DNA of 64,000 nt from Akebia trifoliata (Eukaryota; Streptophyta; Magnoliopsida; Ranunculales; Lardizabalaceae). Under the pieces are notes generated by a model. It saw only the letters and a list, made by a program, of their open reading frames with translations, searched no databases and was not told the origin of the DNA. Where the stretch lies: the NCBI GenBank assembly GCA_017979445.1, contig CM030713.1, forward strand, positions 26,519,163 through 26,583,162. The letters run 5' to 3'. Positions 33,765-44,797 of the stretch are shown piece after piece; within the stretch, counting starts at the first letter, position 1, and each line of letters starts with the position of its first letter. Both the position numbers and the translations under genes were made by a program.

Positions 33765-36700
33765 ATGGCCTTAATCAGAACTACAACCAGCATGATCATG
33801 CGTGAAATCCTCCATTTCTCCTCCCCATTCTTGAGATCGGGGCCAATGTTTCCAATGAAATCAACGAATTTCGGCTGCAACTTGGGCTTTGTGAGAGAGA
33901 ATCGGATTAGTTTCGGCGGAATTCGATGCATGGCTTCAGATTCTGGAGATAAGAAGGTGTCAGCTCGATTGTCTCAGGTGCATCAGCTTCTTCAAGAAGC
34001 TGAAGAGAGAGCTCTCTCTGCTGGAAACGAGCCTACCCCCAAAATTACTTTAGGTACTTCAAATATACCTAATTATTCATTCTTGGAGATAATTGTATTT
34101 GCAAATTGAGATAACCCAATTGATGTTGATTTTGGATAAATCTTTTCCTGTGAAGGTTTTGGGTAGTTGTAGTTGTAGAGAGATGAGTTGTTTAGTTTTA
34201 GTTAGAGTGATGTGTGGTATATTAGTAAATTAAAGTTATTGTATGGTTGAATTAGTAAAATATCCACTGGATTAGTAGCTATGTTGTACAAGTATGGATT
34301 CAAGCAACAGCGGAGCCAGGATTTTCTTGTAGTGGGGCAAACTATAGTTGCCCGATGAGGTGGAAGAACATGAAGATGAGTGGTTTTGAGGCAAAAATTA
34401 ATGGGTTTTTTGTTAGAGGTTGTAGAGTAGGGCTTTTAGGTCATTTCTTATTAGTCTATGAGAAATGACCTGAGTCAAGGGGCAATGTCATTAGTGGGGG
34501 ATGGGGGCAACTGCCAAAAGTCTGTGATGTGGCAAACTCAAAATATATCAAAATTTCAAGAGGAGAATGTAAGTTTAAAAAAAAAAATTGTGGGGTCGAG
34601 TGCCCCCATTGCCCTCAGTGTAATCCACCTTTGGGTTCAAGTGTCATAGCTGCCAATTCTTTTTTAAATAGGATTTGAGGATTCAACCGTACTGACAAAG
34701 TTGGGATTAGAGAATTATTCGATAAGAGAAAATTGTGGAAAAAACTGGGGCCAAAGTTTGGGAAAATAAATAATAATTAAAAATGTGTGTGCACTATTAT
34801 TTATGGATAATAATAAATATAAAAATATACATTTCTTGTATTAAACATAACATCAAACAAAATTGCAAAATTTTATTTGCAAAGATAATATAAAATGTTT
34901 TTTTTTCAAAAGCTTTGCGAATATGTCGGGATTAAATCACCGATTGAAAAGAGTTGTGAATTAATAGTGGCTATTTCAAAACGGAGAATTTTTTTACAAT
35001 GGATTCAACACTCAGCTTTATATTTTAAGTAACACAAAAGACTATTTCAATAAATTTAACTTATCAAAAAAAAAAAAAAACTAGTATGTTTTTAAATCAT
35101 GCTACTCAGATGTTATCTATTAAAAAGGTTTGTTTTTATTGATCGTTTCAAATGTTCGTTAATATTAATTGTTTGATGATAAAACTAATTTTTGTGAGTT
35201 TTTTTTGTAACCACAATAGTCCTAAATGAAGAATTTGTTTGGGATTCATTTACTAGGATTTTCAACTATCTAGTATCATTAATACAAGCTAAAACTAGAA
35301 CCATTGAAGTTGTAAGATCTGTGACTAAATCTCACCATAAAACATCGCCATAATAACCAAACCTACAAAAATATACCTGATAACCTCTCAACATAACAAC
35401 CAAACCTACAAATATTATACTTGATAACCACTCAAAGATATATGTAGCAACTTCACTTTTATGGTGTCACTTACTGCCATAGTCACAAAAAACGGTGCTT
35501 TTTTGAAGGAAATAAAAAAGCTTGTTTAAAACACATTTTGTATCTCTGATGATTAAAAAAAATGCATTTTTTTTAAGAAGTTGCGCTTTTTGAAAAAATC
35601 ACTTTCTTTTTTGTTTCAATCACATTTTTTTAAACAAAACACTTTTTTTATGGCCTTATCATTGTTTGTGATTTGGCTCATGAAAGTTGTTTAATGTAAG
35701 ATTTATTGGATTCCGCCATTTATTAATATAGAAATATGGGATTTGATGATAATATCTTGATGTAATGATTTTATTTTTCAATAATGTTTTATTTTGAACA
35801 AAAGATATGTTGATTAAACTTTTTTAAGTATCGTAACATGTATAATTATGGGTGAAAACATGTTATCATACATAAATATTCAACAGTGTGTTTTCTTGCT
35901 CAAAATATATTGGAGACTTATATATATATTTATTGCTTTTTCCCGTTTCATTCTTAATTTCTTCCGAACCTGTACTCCAACTTTGTGACTATGCTTACAT
36001 CCCCAAGAAAGCAATAAAAGTGTGCTTTTTCCCCTCTTCCACCATAAGACGGGGCTGATTTGAGTTTTTTAAATTCATCAAGCAAGGATAATAGTTTGTC
36101 CCTCTCCAAATAAATTATTAATTATCTAAAAAACTACACATCACACTTTAGAGAATTGAGTCTAAACTTTGATAAAAATAAAAATTTGTCATTGCGTACA
36201 TGATTGTTACCAGAATAGCTTTCCTAACCCATATCTTGGTTCGTCATTTGGGATTCTTCAATTTGGGTTTAGGCTAAAGCCCCAAATTATGCTTAATGCA
36301 AGACCACACCCATTATTCTCCCACTTAGTTTGCATCAGTGGCTGCATTTCTCTTATGGACATTTCTTTTTCTTTCAAATACTATTCTATTTATTTGTTGG
36401 ATATTTGATGCTAATATTGGTTTCTCATTTGGATCATTTTTATCTCTAGCTTTAAGCTTGTAGCAATAAGAAAATGGGTTTCTTTTTTACATGTATGTGG
36501 TTGTAAATTTTCTTGGTCACTCTATTCATCCTGCTACATTAAGGGGAATCTTCAAAAAAATTGCACTTATCGATTGTGGACAAATGGAAACTGACTGTTA
36601 ACTTGGGTTGTGCCACATTCTTTAAGCTCTTCTTTGGTTACTGGTTCTGTGGTGTGAATCTGAATCTTGTTTTATTTACTCTTTTTATCAGACCATGTTA

Positions 36701-39552
36701 CTGTTGGTTTTGCAAGAAGTGGTGGGCCTGGAGGTCAGAATGTTAACAAAGGTCTGTTAACTCCTATATCTTTCACATTAAATCTTTTTCTAGTAGTTCA
36801 CCTACTTCTTTTAATTGTGGCTCTTCTATTTCATCTTCTCACTTCTGCAACTTATAAAGGCTGGTCTTTCAAAATCATGTCACAGTGAACACCAAGGTGG
36901 ACATGCGCTTCAATGTTAAGAATGCATATTGGCTGAGTGACAGGATCAGGGAAAGGATTACACAAATGGTCTGTTTCTGGCAGTTTTATTACAAAACTCA
37001 CTTATGAAATAATTTATTGATGTGAGAAAAATCCAAGCATTAGGATCAAGGACAGAAGTAGCCTTCCTCCCTAACTGTCTTGTTCATGTGGTACATGTCT
37101 AGGAGGGGAGTGCGTAGTATATGATGGTTCTTAGCTGAATAAACTCCGAGGCGAAAAATCAACTCAATATCTTAACTATCCAATTTATCACTTTATTTTC
37201 ATTGGTAGGAAACAATATGGAAAGGGTTTGCAAAAAAGGACTTAAATATTTGCACCATAGTCCGATAATGTTGATTCTGATGTGGAAGCATGTGTACGCT
37301 ACTGTTAGCCTGTCAGTTCTATTTAGGGGATTTGTGATGAATTGGGAACAATGTCAAATTGTATTTATGCTGGACATGATTTTAAGGAGTACAGATAGTA
37401 TTTCTATCTTCTTAAATTGTGCCTGGCTCATTGTAAATTGATTAGCCTTTCTTTCCATCGCTGCCCATGTTTTTGGCTAACGTGAAGGATACTAAACATT
37501 AAGGAACATTCTTACAAAACCATGCTAGTAGTTAAACTAGCATTTGAACTCCTCTTTTTTTGGCTTGTATGAGAACCCTAGGGTTTTATGCTCGAGTAAG
37601 ATGTGGGGATATTAGCTCAACAGCAAAACCATGTTTGGAAATCATTGTAGAACACCCCGAGAAAAGCGGGACCTCAAAATTAATTTTTGAGAGTAGTTTT
37701 CTCCCCCACCCCCCAACCTTCACCCAATTTTCTCTTTTAAAAAAATATATTTATTATTTCTAGTTTAACCAGAAGTATTGGATGTTAATACATTTTCACC
37801 TTGAAATTTGTTGGAAGACCCCTATTTTCCAAGACAAAGGCGCTTCTATTTCTGATCATGTGTTTTCTAGAACTGGTCATGGCTATAGTCTTGTATAGCT
37901 TTTAATTTAATCCCTGTTTGTTAACAGGAAAAGAATCGGATCAATAAAGATGGGGAGATCGTGATTTCTTCTACAAAGACTAGAACACAGAAGTGAACTT
38001 TTGTCCCCCTGCTCATTTTTGTTATCCATTTTGCTTACATGTTGCCCAGGAATTTGGTTTCATTCTTCCGTTCTTCCTCAGGGGTAACATCGAAGATGCT
38101 CTGGCGAAACTGCAGGTACCATACCATGATGGTTGTGAGCTGCCCCCTATTTTCTCTCTTGCAGTAATATTAGACTACTAGCGTAGGCATGGGCATCCTC
38201 TTTTGGGTTAAAGGGGTAAAAGAAGAAAGATAGTAAAGTTAAGAGGGGTATTAATGAAAAAGGGTAAAAAGTGGAAAGATAGTAAAATTGGAGAGATATT
38301 ATTGAAAAGGGGAGTGGAGAGAAAAACAACAAAGTTGAAGGGGGTAAAGAGGAAAGGTAATAAAGTGGGGTCCACTCCAGTGTAGCTGAAGTGGGATGTT
38401 TATATCACACAAAACTGTAGCTGTAGCAGGACCCACCATTGTGTTTTATTATATAGGTTAACCTTCTATCTCGTGTTAACGATTTAACAGCAATTTTAGC
38501 ATTATTACTGAGACTATTTATTTTAGGTGGGTGAGTTCTGTCACAAGTTAAACAGACACTAGTGGTTTTGACCATGGTTTAAAATATTGGAATGTATTGG
38601 GTGATACGTATCAGTATCAGTCAAGCCCGACACTAAACATTGAATGTTTCGGGTATGTATCGGCCAATACCATATCGATTTTTTTTTCATTAACTGAAAC
38701 ATGCATTGGACACGTATATATAAAGAGACTTTCATTTGATACCTTTTTTTTTTTCCTTCTTTAATAAATGGAACAGGCAATCATTGATGCTGCTTCATAC
38801 GTACCACCTCCGCCTTCAGAAGAGCAAAAGAAAAAGATTGCAAAGATGTAAGCACTCTGCCTGCCTATTGCATTTCCATCTCTTCAATGTCGCCACTTGA
38901 AGACAACCTATTAATTCAACCATGTTTTTCCATAGTTGGACAGACATGACATGATAATGGATTAAAATATTGGAATGTATCAGTCAATTCGTATCGGTAT
39001 CGGCCAAGACCAATACGAAACATTGAATGTTCAGGAATGTTTCAATGGGAATATATCGGCCAATACCATATCGGTTTTTTCATTAACCGAAACATTCAAT
39101 CGATGCAATATTTTAAACCTTGGACATGACTTCATGTGTTGTCAGTGTTTTTCTTTCATTTGCCAGTTGGGATTATGCAATAGGAATGTAATCTCGTCCA
39201 TGCCAGATACCGAGTCTTCTTGGACGAGTTTTCCGATATGTTTGAGACATCTCGTTCAAAAAAATAAAAATGAACATGGGGTTTAATATCTCGTCCAATA
39301 AATTGACTTGTCCGTCTCCTTCCATACCCGATACCGAGACGACTTGGGCGATACGTCTCGGTCTCGAATGAGTTTTGAAACCATGAATGTAATTCCTTCA
39401 GATTAATCAGTTATAGAATATGTGAAGTTCTTATTGTCACCATTGTTTTCCGTGATTGCAGTGCTGCTATTGGAGAGCAAAAGAGACTGCAAAGCAAGAA
39501 GGCCCTTTCACAGAAAAAGGCTATCAGGAGAACCCGAGATAGTTGGGATTGA
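33765..39552 (+). CDS. Organellar class I release-factor-like protein (ICT1/ArfB type peptidyl-tRNA hydrolase)
   Basis: Seven exons: 33765-34053, 36692-36751, 36886-36968, 37928-37992, 38082-38115, 38777-38847, 39462-39552. All introns are GT-AG and phases agree, giving 693 coding bases and 230 residues. Residues 1-56 are Arg/Ser-rich and look like a mitochondrial or plastid targeting peptide; an in-frame Met at 57 could give a shorter form. Exon 2 encodes DHVTVGFARSGGPGGQNVNK with the GGQ motif at 110-112, which hydrolyses peptidyl-tRNA in the ribosome. Codon-recognition domains of true RF1/RF2 are absent. The tail is very basic (KKKIAKIAAIGEQKRLQSKK onward), like the ArfB/ICT1 tail that enters the empty mRNA channel of stalled ribosomes. 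It resembles what I recall of Arabidopsis At1g62850. Role in ribosome rescue is inferred. Exon 5 is only 34 bases; introns 1, 5 and 6 hold MITEs. Confidence 0.9.
34308..34635. mobile_element. GGGCGGAG-type MITE in intron 1 of the release-factor gene
   Basis: Inserted in the opposite orientation to the 6186 copy: GCGGAGCCAGGATTTTCTTG and GTGGGGCAAAC at the left, GTGCCCCCATTGCCC at the right. TTCAAGCA before and TTCAAGTG after the element match at 6 of 8. The intron (34054-36691) is the largest of the gene at 2.6 kb. Confidence 0.6.
38575..38711. repeat. 'GGTTTAAAATATTGGAATGTAT' repeat, intron 5 copy
   Basis: The left part GGTTTAAAATATTGGAATGT, the middle ACATTGAATGTTTCGGG and the end TATCGGCCAATACCATATCG are shared in order with 38958-39121 in the next intron. 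The two copies flank exon 6. Confidence 0.65.
38958..39121. repeat. 'GGTTTAAAATATTGGAATGTAT' repeat, intron 6 copy
   Basis: It has the same blocks as 38575-38711 and a preserved right end, CAATATTTTAAACCTTGG, which is inverted to its left end ATTAAAATATTGGAATG. This indicates an inverted-repeat transposon. Confidence 0.65.
39193..39385. mobile_element. Small hAT-like insertion in intron 6
   Basis: Bracketed by an exact 8-bp direct repeat AATGTAAT (39185-39192 and 39386-39393). Its right end GTTTTGAAACCATG is shared with 503-917. The left end does not mirror it, so the inner left side may be rearranged. Confidence 0.5.
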
Positions 39553-40479
39553 CCGAGTAATCATAATTATATATATATATATATATCCAAAATGCAATTC
39601 ATTTTTCTTCCGATAATGACTTTGTATTTTTGTTTCCTTGATGAAGTTATCCTCTTTTGTGCTCTTTTTTGACTAGGTGAAGGTCCGAGAAATTGATCTT
39701 TAGGTCTTGAACTATTATATGGAGGCCATAAAATAGCTTTCCAGATTATGAGATTCAACCATTAAAGCAGCATGGGAAGACAGCAGGAAACCACAACTCT
39801 ATTTGAATGAAAATGAAGAGCCGTCTGACCTGGTATGGGATCAAATATTAGATCATTCACATCATTTTCTGTATAAATAGCAGCTTTTGTCCTTATATTA
39901 ATTTTTTTTTTTAAATATGCCATTCTTATGTGACTACCTGACATTCTAAATTTAACCCCATTGCTTTGGGATGGTTTTGTACTTTGTACATTTTGAATGG
40001 TTGCTTCATTTTTCTTTGGAGTACAGAGGAAAGTAGAAAAAGAAATGACAATTTGAGATAAGTTTCTTCTTTATATATAAAGAAAACAAAATCTGAGGCC
40101 TAAATTCGTCTTCAAATATTTGTGCCCCGTCGAATTGCTGATAGATGTGTCTGCTCACGTCTGGCTGATAGCCATAGTTGGACTCAAATTACCATAACCT
40201 TGGGTTACATGCCCCTATCCTATGTGTAGAATCAATAAATTTTGGTCTGGCCAGTCATCTGGAGCAACACAATGAGCCACGCTTGTGATGGCTTTGCTAT
40301 AATGAGACAGTTCCTTTTCCTTGTAAACACGCTTCAAAAGAAATCAAACTCATACAAGGACACTCCATTGGGAACAAGAATTTTCAGGTCCATTTGGAAT
40401 ATTTTGTTTCTGAGTAGATGCGCCGTTTTCAAGTAGTGCTCAATTGAGATTTGTTTGAAGGTTGAGGCCAGGCAAAGAT
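39553..40479. other. 3' flank of the release-factor gene; (AT)n at about 39569-39586
   Basis: Probably holds the 3' UTR followed by intergenic sequence. No further gene was recognised. Confidence 0.4.
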
Positions 40480-40592
40480 TTTTTTTTTTTCCCTGATTGG
40501 TAAGCTCATTTTTGAATTCAGTGTTGGCGGGATTTGAACATTACCCAAAGATTTTACCAACCAAGCTAGTTGGCACCTGTGAGGCCTGGCAA
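40480..40592 (-). mobile_element. tRNA-like SINE candidate
   Basis: On the minus strand TAGCTTGGTTGGTAAAATC fits an A box and TGTTCAAATCCCGCC a B box, about 30 bases apart. The copy ends in an A tract (T run at about 40479-40490). No cloverleaf is intact. Confidence 0.5.
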
Positions 40593-40753
40593 AGATTGAT
40601 TTATCATCGTCATGTATTGCCATGTATCCAACCATTCGATAAATCATTCTAATGGTTACTGTCACTGTGGTCCTATCTGATATTATTAATTATATATTAG
40701 GCTATTTAGCTGACTCAAGTTAGAAGCTTTAATGCACGATCCAAATCTTTTCA

Positions 40754-40875
40754 GAGTTGTGATAATCTGACACTCGTTTTTACTAGGCTCCCTTTACATA
40801 ATTGTACAAAATCATAAATATATGTCTGATTCTGTGAAGGGAGAGTATAAAAAGAGCGTTAGATTATCCTGATTC
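40754..40875. repeat. Mutator-like MITE, GAGTCGTGAT family, short copy
   Basis: GAGTTGTGATAATCTGACAC at the left and GCGTTAGATTATCCTGATTC at the right are inverted. The flanking 9-mers do not match, so the target duplication is lost or an end is misplaced. Confidence 0.55.
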
Positions 40876-41240
40876 AGCGGAAAGTTTGAAAACGAATAGA
40901 GTTTTTGGTCGTTCGCGTTTTAAAATATTTATGTATCTCCAGAAATTCATTTCTTTGTTTTAAAATATTTTTGCAATTTTTGTTGGACACATGTGAGTGG
41001 AAAGAACTGGTCGCTTTATAAGAAATGCTATTGGCACTCCAACTTTTACTTATTACTCTAATTTTTTAGATTATTTATCACACCCCAATTAAAGATTAAA
41101 ACACACTCTTCAAACATTAGAAAGGTTTGATTCAAATATTAATCTAACTATTACAAAACATAATGACACTCGTTGGAACAATTTTAGTTATGATTAGGCA
41201 CACATAAAAGCTTAAACTCCAAAATATAGATATTTAGCAA

Positions 41241-41557
41241 AGAGAGAGTTTCCATTGGCATCCCAAGTTTTACTTATTCTCAATCATTCACTTATGGGAT
41301 TTTTCCAAAAAAAGGTCCCCAACTCATGTCCAGATTTCGATTTCGGTACACTGTTCATTATAATCAAGTGATGAACTCACAAGTTTGTAGGTTATAAAAA
41401 TAATGAATGTATGTTTTGAGAATTAAAATGAACAGTATTCCAAATTGGGAATTTTGTCATATTCAACACACGAAATGGATTCAACCTTCACTTAATTTCT
41501 TCATTTTTAAGTGGGGTGTAATAAGTAAAAGTTGGGGTGTCAAAAGCAGCTCTCTAC
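41241..41557. repeat. MITE, 'CACACCAACTTTTACT' family, copy upstream of the CRR4-like gene
   Basis: AGAGAGAGTTTCCATTGGCA at the left is matched by CAAAAGCAGCTCTCT at the right. The inner words CCAAGTTTTACTTATTCTC and GGTGTAATAAGTAAAAGTTGG are inverted. It ends 164 bases before the start codon of the next gene and may lie in its promoter. A partial sibling starts at about 41022. Confidence 0.6.
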
Positions 41558-41654
41558 TCTATCCAATTGGATGGTGATGGTAGGGTGCACAAAGCTCAAT
41601 TCACCAACGACCATACAAGTATGAACCAAACCGGTAAATCAGTTATAAACAGAA

Positions 41655-41677
41655 ATATATATATATATATATATATG
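41655..41677. repeat. (AT)n tract upstream of the CRR4-like gene
   Basis: A run of about 23 alternating A and T, 44 bases before the start codon. It could double as the TATA region, as no other TATA box was seen close by. Confidence 0.6.
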
Positions 41678-41720
41678 GGTCACAAAACAGGAAAAAGCAT
41701 CAACCGTTGAACCTAACGGT

Positions 41721-43586
41721 ATGGTTGCTCTATATTTGAATTCAAATCAACCATGGAACTCAACACTTCCCACTCTTGTTCTTCTTGGAAAATGCAGAAC
41801 TTCAAGAGACGTAAACCAAATTCACGCGAGAATCATAACTACTGGTTTCATAAAAAACTCTTCTTTAACCACCAAAATCATCCTCAATTTCTGCTCTACT
41901 TCTCATCCACCACTCCTCGAATTCGCTCGCTACGTCTTCTTCACCCAACACTCCCAACAAAATCATGAAGATCCCTTCCTCTGGAACGCAATCATCAAAT
42001 CATTCTCTCATGGTTCCGAGCCAAAACAAGCAATCCTTCTTTTTTCTTTAATGCTTTGTAATGGAGTCTACGCTGATAAGTTTTCATTTTCGTTAGTCCT
42101 CAAAGCGTGTTCACGTCTCTCTTTAATTAAAGAAGGCTTGCAGGTTCAATGTTTGATGAAGAAATGCGAATTTGGATCGGATGTTTTCTTGCAGAATTCT
42201 TTGATTAATCTTTATTTGCGATGTGGGTATCTTGAATTAGCTCGTTTGGTGTTCGATAGAATGCTGATTAGAGACTCTGTTTCTTGGAACTCGATGATTG
42301 ATGGGTATGTTAAGCAAGGAATGATCGACATCGCGAGTGAGATTTTTTATAGGATGCCGAAGGAGAAGAAGAATTCCATTTCTTGGAATTCAATGATTAG
42401 TGGATATGCACGGTCTAAAGATGGGTTTGAATTGGCTTGGAGATTGTTCAATAAAATGCCTCAAAGAGATTTGGTTTCTTGGAACTCAATGATAGATGGG
42501 TGTGTCAAGTGTGGGAATCTTGAATTTGCCCATGATTTGTTCGACCGGATGCCCACAAGAGATGCGGTCAGTTGGGCTAGTATGATAGATGGGTATGTGA
42601 AATTCGGTAGAGTTGACACAGCTCGATGTTTGTTCAATAAAATGGCAGTAAATGAATTAGATGTCATAACTTGGAACGCGATGATATCTGGGTATGTTAT
42701 AAATGGATGTTATGCTGAAGCCTTAAACCTCTTTCACAATATGTGGACCGAGAGTAATTTAGTTCCTGATCAGACCACCTTCGCCATTGCTCTCTCTGCG
42801 GTTGCTGAATTGGGATGCATCGATGAAGGGACAGCAATACATGAGTATATAGAGAGAAATGGGTTGGCTTTGGATGGAAAACTTGGGGTTGCCCTCATAG
42901 ATATGTACTCAAAATGTGGGAGCATAAAGAATGCTATATGGGTATTTAAAATTTTGGAACGAAAGAGTGTCGATCATTGGAATGCCATGATAGGTGGGCT
43001 TGGGATTCATGGATTCGGTGAATTGGCTCTTGAACTTTTCATGGAGATGGAAAGGCTTTCTATTAAGCCAGATGATATCACTTTCATTGGAGTTTTGAAT
43101 GCATGTGGCCATGCTGGCTTGGTGAAGGAAGGTTTGATGTGTTTCGAGCTCATGAGAAGAGTTCACGGTGTGAAGCCCAAGTTGCAACACTATGGATGTA
43201 TGGTTGACATCCTCGGCCGAGCTGGTTATTTAGAAGAAGCAAGGAAATTGATAGAGGATATGCCCATTGAGCCAAATGATGTGGTATGGAGAGCTTTGCT
43301 TAGTGCTTGTAGGAATCATGACAACTTTGAAATGGGGTTATGGGTAGCTAAACAGGTAATTGAGTTGGATTCTTGTAATTCGAGTTCTTATGTACTTGTA
43401 TCAAATTTATATGCTTGTTTCGGGATGTGGAGTGAAGTTAATAGGGTTAGATCAATGATGAAAGAAAGAGAGTTAAGGAAAGTTCCCGGTTGCAGTTGGA
43501 TTGAAATCAAGGGCATTGTTCATGAGTTTGTTGTTGGAGACAAATCTCATTCTCAAGTTCAAGAGGTCTATTTTGTGTTGGATTAG
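41721..43586 (+). CDS. CRR4: E-class pentatricopeptide repeat protein, likely CRR4 (plastid ndhD-1 RNA editing factor)
   Basis: A single exon of 621 residues. After a short N-terminus (PWNSTLPTLVLLGKCRTSRDVNQIH) there is a row of PLS-type PPR motifs between about residues 85 and 520, marked by repeated SWNSMIDGYVK and ISWNSMISGYA segments. Residues about 521-621 form the E/E+ extension (LLSACRNHDNFEMG, SYVLVSNLYA, KVPGCSWIEI, HEFVVGDKSHSQVQEVY). There is no DYW deaminase domain. Known E-class factors bind one RNA site and recruit a deaminase in trans. The N-terminus, motif order and length closely resemble Arabidopsis CRR4 (At2g45350, recalled as about 613 residues), which creates the AUG start codon of plastid ndhD by C-to-U editing and is needed for the NDH complex. 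The neighbouring receptor kinase and DUF1442 genes support orthology. The PPR code was not aligned to a target here, so function is by homology. Confidence 0.9.
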   Translation: MVALYLNSNQPWNSTLPTLVLLGKCRTSRDVNQIHARIITTGFIKNSSLTTKIILNFCSTSHPPLLEFARYVFFTQHSQQNHEDPFLWNAIIKSFSHGSEPKQAILLFSLMLCNGVYADKFSFSLVLKACSRLSLIKEGLQVQCLMKKCEFGSDVFLQNSLINLYLRCGYLELARLVFDRMLIRDSVSWNSMIDGYVKQGMIDIASEIFYRMPKEKKNSISWNSMISGYARSKDGFELAWRLFNKMPQRDLVSWNSMIDGCVKCGNLEFAHDLFDRMPTRDAVSWASMIDGYVKFGRVDTARCLFNKMAVNELDVITWNAMISGYVINGCYAEALNLFHNMWTESNLVPDQTTFAIALSAVAELGCIDEGTAIHEYIERNGLALDGKLGVALIDMYSKCGSIKNAIWVFKILERKSVDHWNAMIGGLGIHGFGELALELFMEMERLSIKPDDITFIGVLNACGHAGLVKEGLMCFELMRRVHGVKPKLQHYGCMVDILGRAGYLEEARKLIEDMPIEPNDVVWRALLSACRNHDNFEMGLWVAKQVIELDSCNSSSYVLVSNLYACFGMWSEVNRVRSMMKERELRKVPGCSWIEIKGIVHEFVVGDKSHSQVQEVYFVLD

Positions 43587-44226
43587 TTTTGAACATTGAA
43601 TTCATAAGCTGTTTTCAAGATAGTAAGCTTTTGGGACGTGTATATACTATTCTTCTTTATTGTGCAATAATGAAGTCCGGTGGAACAATCAATTGAACTT
43701 GCATTGATGTAAAAGATTAACAAAATGGATGGACAGAATTTCTCGAATTGGACACAAATCTTCTTTTCATTCACAAGGACATACTTCAGATGCCTAGAAA
43801 TTCGAAATTCGAAATGTCTTCACCTATCCCAAAATCCTTTATTTATAGACTTTAGTGTATAACCTTTAGAACATACAACCAAGGATTCTGATGATTTGAT
43901 CGACGATTATTAAGATCCAATGATTGTAACGAAATGTTTGTATCTTTTTAAAGTGAACACCAATAGTTAACAGTCATCATGAAAGGTTTCTCCCTTTCTT
44001 TGTTACTACCGGCAAGTTCGATGAAACAGTCAACTTGAAGGGATGATCCCTTTCCTTGTGACTACACCCACTCGCCATGGATTGTTGCCACTCTCCTATG
44101 CTCTTGCCTTAAGCACTCTATACAAAAGGACCATTTAATCATTTCATGGACAAGTCTCAATGAAATGACACTCAATTATGTGTGTCATACCCAATAAGTA
44201 GTAAATAAAAAGGATCTTTAAGACAA
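43587..44226. other. 3' flank of the CRR4-like gene, no gene seen
   Basis: AT-rich, probably 3' UTR followed by intergenic sequence. No family resemblance in short frames. Confidence 0.45.
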
Positions 44227-44375
44227 GAGTCGTGATAATCTGACACCCCCACCCCTGACATATGCCCCCATCACAGAACCGTGGATCATTTGCCTTAAGA
44301 AAAAATTATTGTTCTGCATATCCCAAGGAAAATGATCTACGGTTCTGTGGTGGGGGTGTCCGAAAATCATTATTC
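44227..44375. mobile_element. Mutator-like MITE, GAGTCGTGAT family, best-preserved short copy
   Basis: The left end GAGTCGTGATAATCTGACAC pairs with the right end GTGTCCGAAAATCATTATTC. Inner arms CCCCCATCACAGAACCGTGG and GGTTCTGTGGTGGGGG pair closely. The 9-mers TTAAGACAA (44218-44226) and TTAAGGCAA (44376-44384) match at 8 of 9, a target duplication. With 1306-1538 this fixes the family as Mutator-like. Confidence 0.8.
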
Positions 44376-44555
44376 TTAAGGCAACGCAAAAGAATGAAGT
44401 GCAAAGTGCGCCTCATAAGTGCCCAAACACAATGCACACATGCGCATAGTTGTTAACCTTTTTTCTTAAATTAGTAAAGAAAGATAATGAAGAACTATAT
44501 ATATAAACATTAGTACACATCTCTTGTGGAACTAAATTTAAAAGACATGACACGG

Positions 44556-44797
44556 TTTTTTGTTTTTTTTGAAACATGATATCTCTGTTGGTAGAAGACA
44601 AGGACCCAGTCCATCAGACAGTCCATAGGACAGGCCCAACCCAGGTTTCCCAGTCATACCCGACAAGACTAATCCATGACCAATGCACCAACCCGTAACA
44701 CATGTGGCATTTTAATCAAGAGATGGTCCTCAGTTTCGAACTCACAACCTAGAGGAGCAAACTCTAGTTGTTGGTTTTACCAATGAGGCACACCCCT
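44556..44797 (-). mobile_element. tRNA-derived SINE
   Basis: Read on the minus strand from 44797, TGCCTCATTGGTAAAACC is an A box and GTGAGTTCGAAACTGAGG a B box (GTTCGAAAC fits GWTCRANNC), about 35-45 bases apart. A tRNA-unrelated body of about 160 bases follows, ending in an A-rich tail (44556-44570 on the plus strand). Length and layout fit plant SINEs. The A-box region resembles the element at 40480-40592. A target duplication was not resolved. Confidence 0.65.

Noticed and set aside
33740..33931. 63-codon minus-strand frame over exon 1 of the release-factor gene
   Set aside because: Antisense shadow of the coding exon.
40480..40592. Possible tRNA gene on the minus strand
   Set aside because: A and B boxes are recognisable, but there is no intact cloverleaf, and the T/A tail indicates a retroposed copy.
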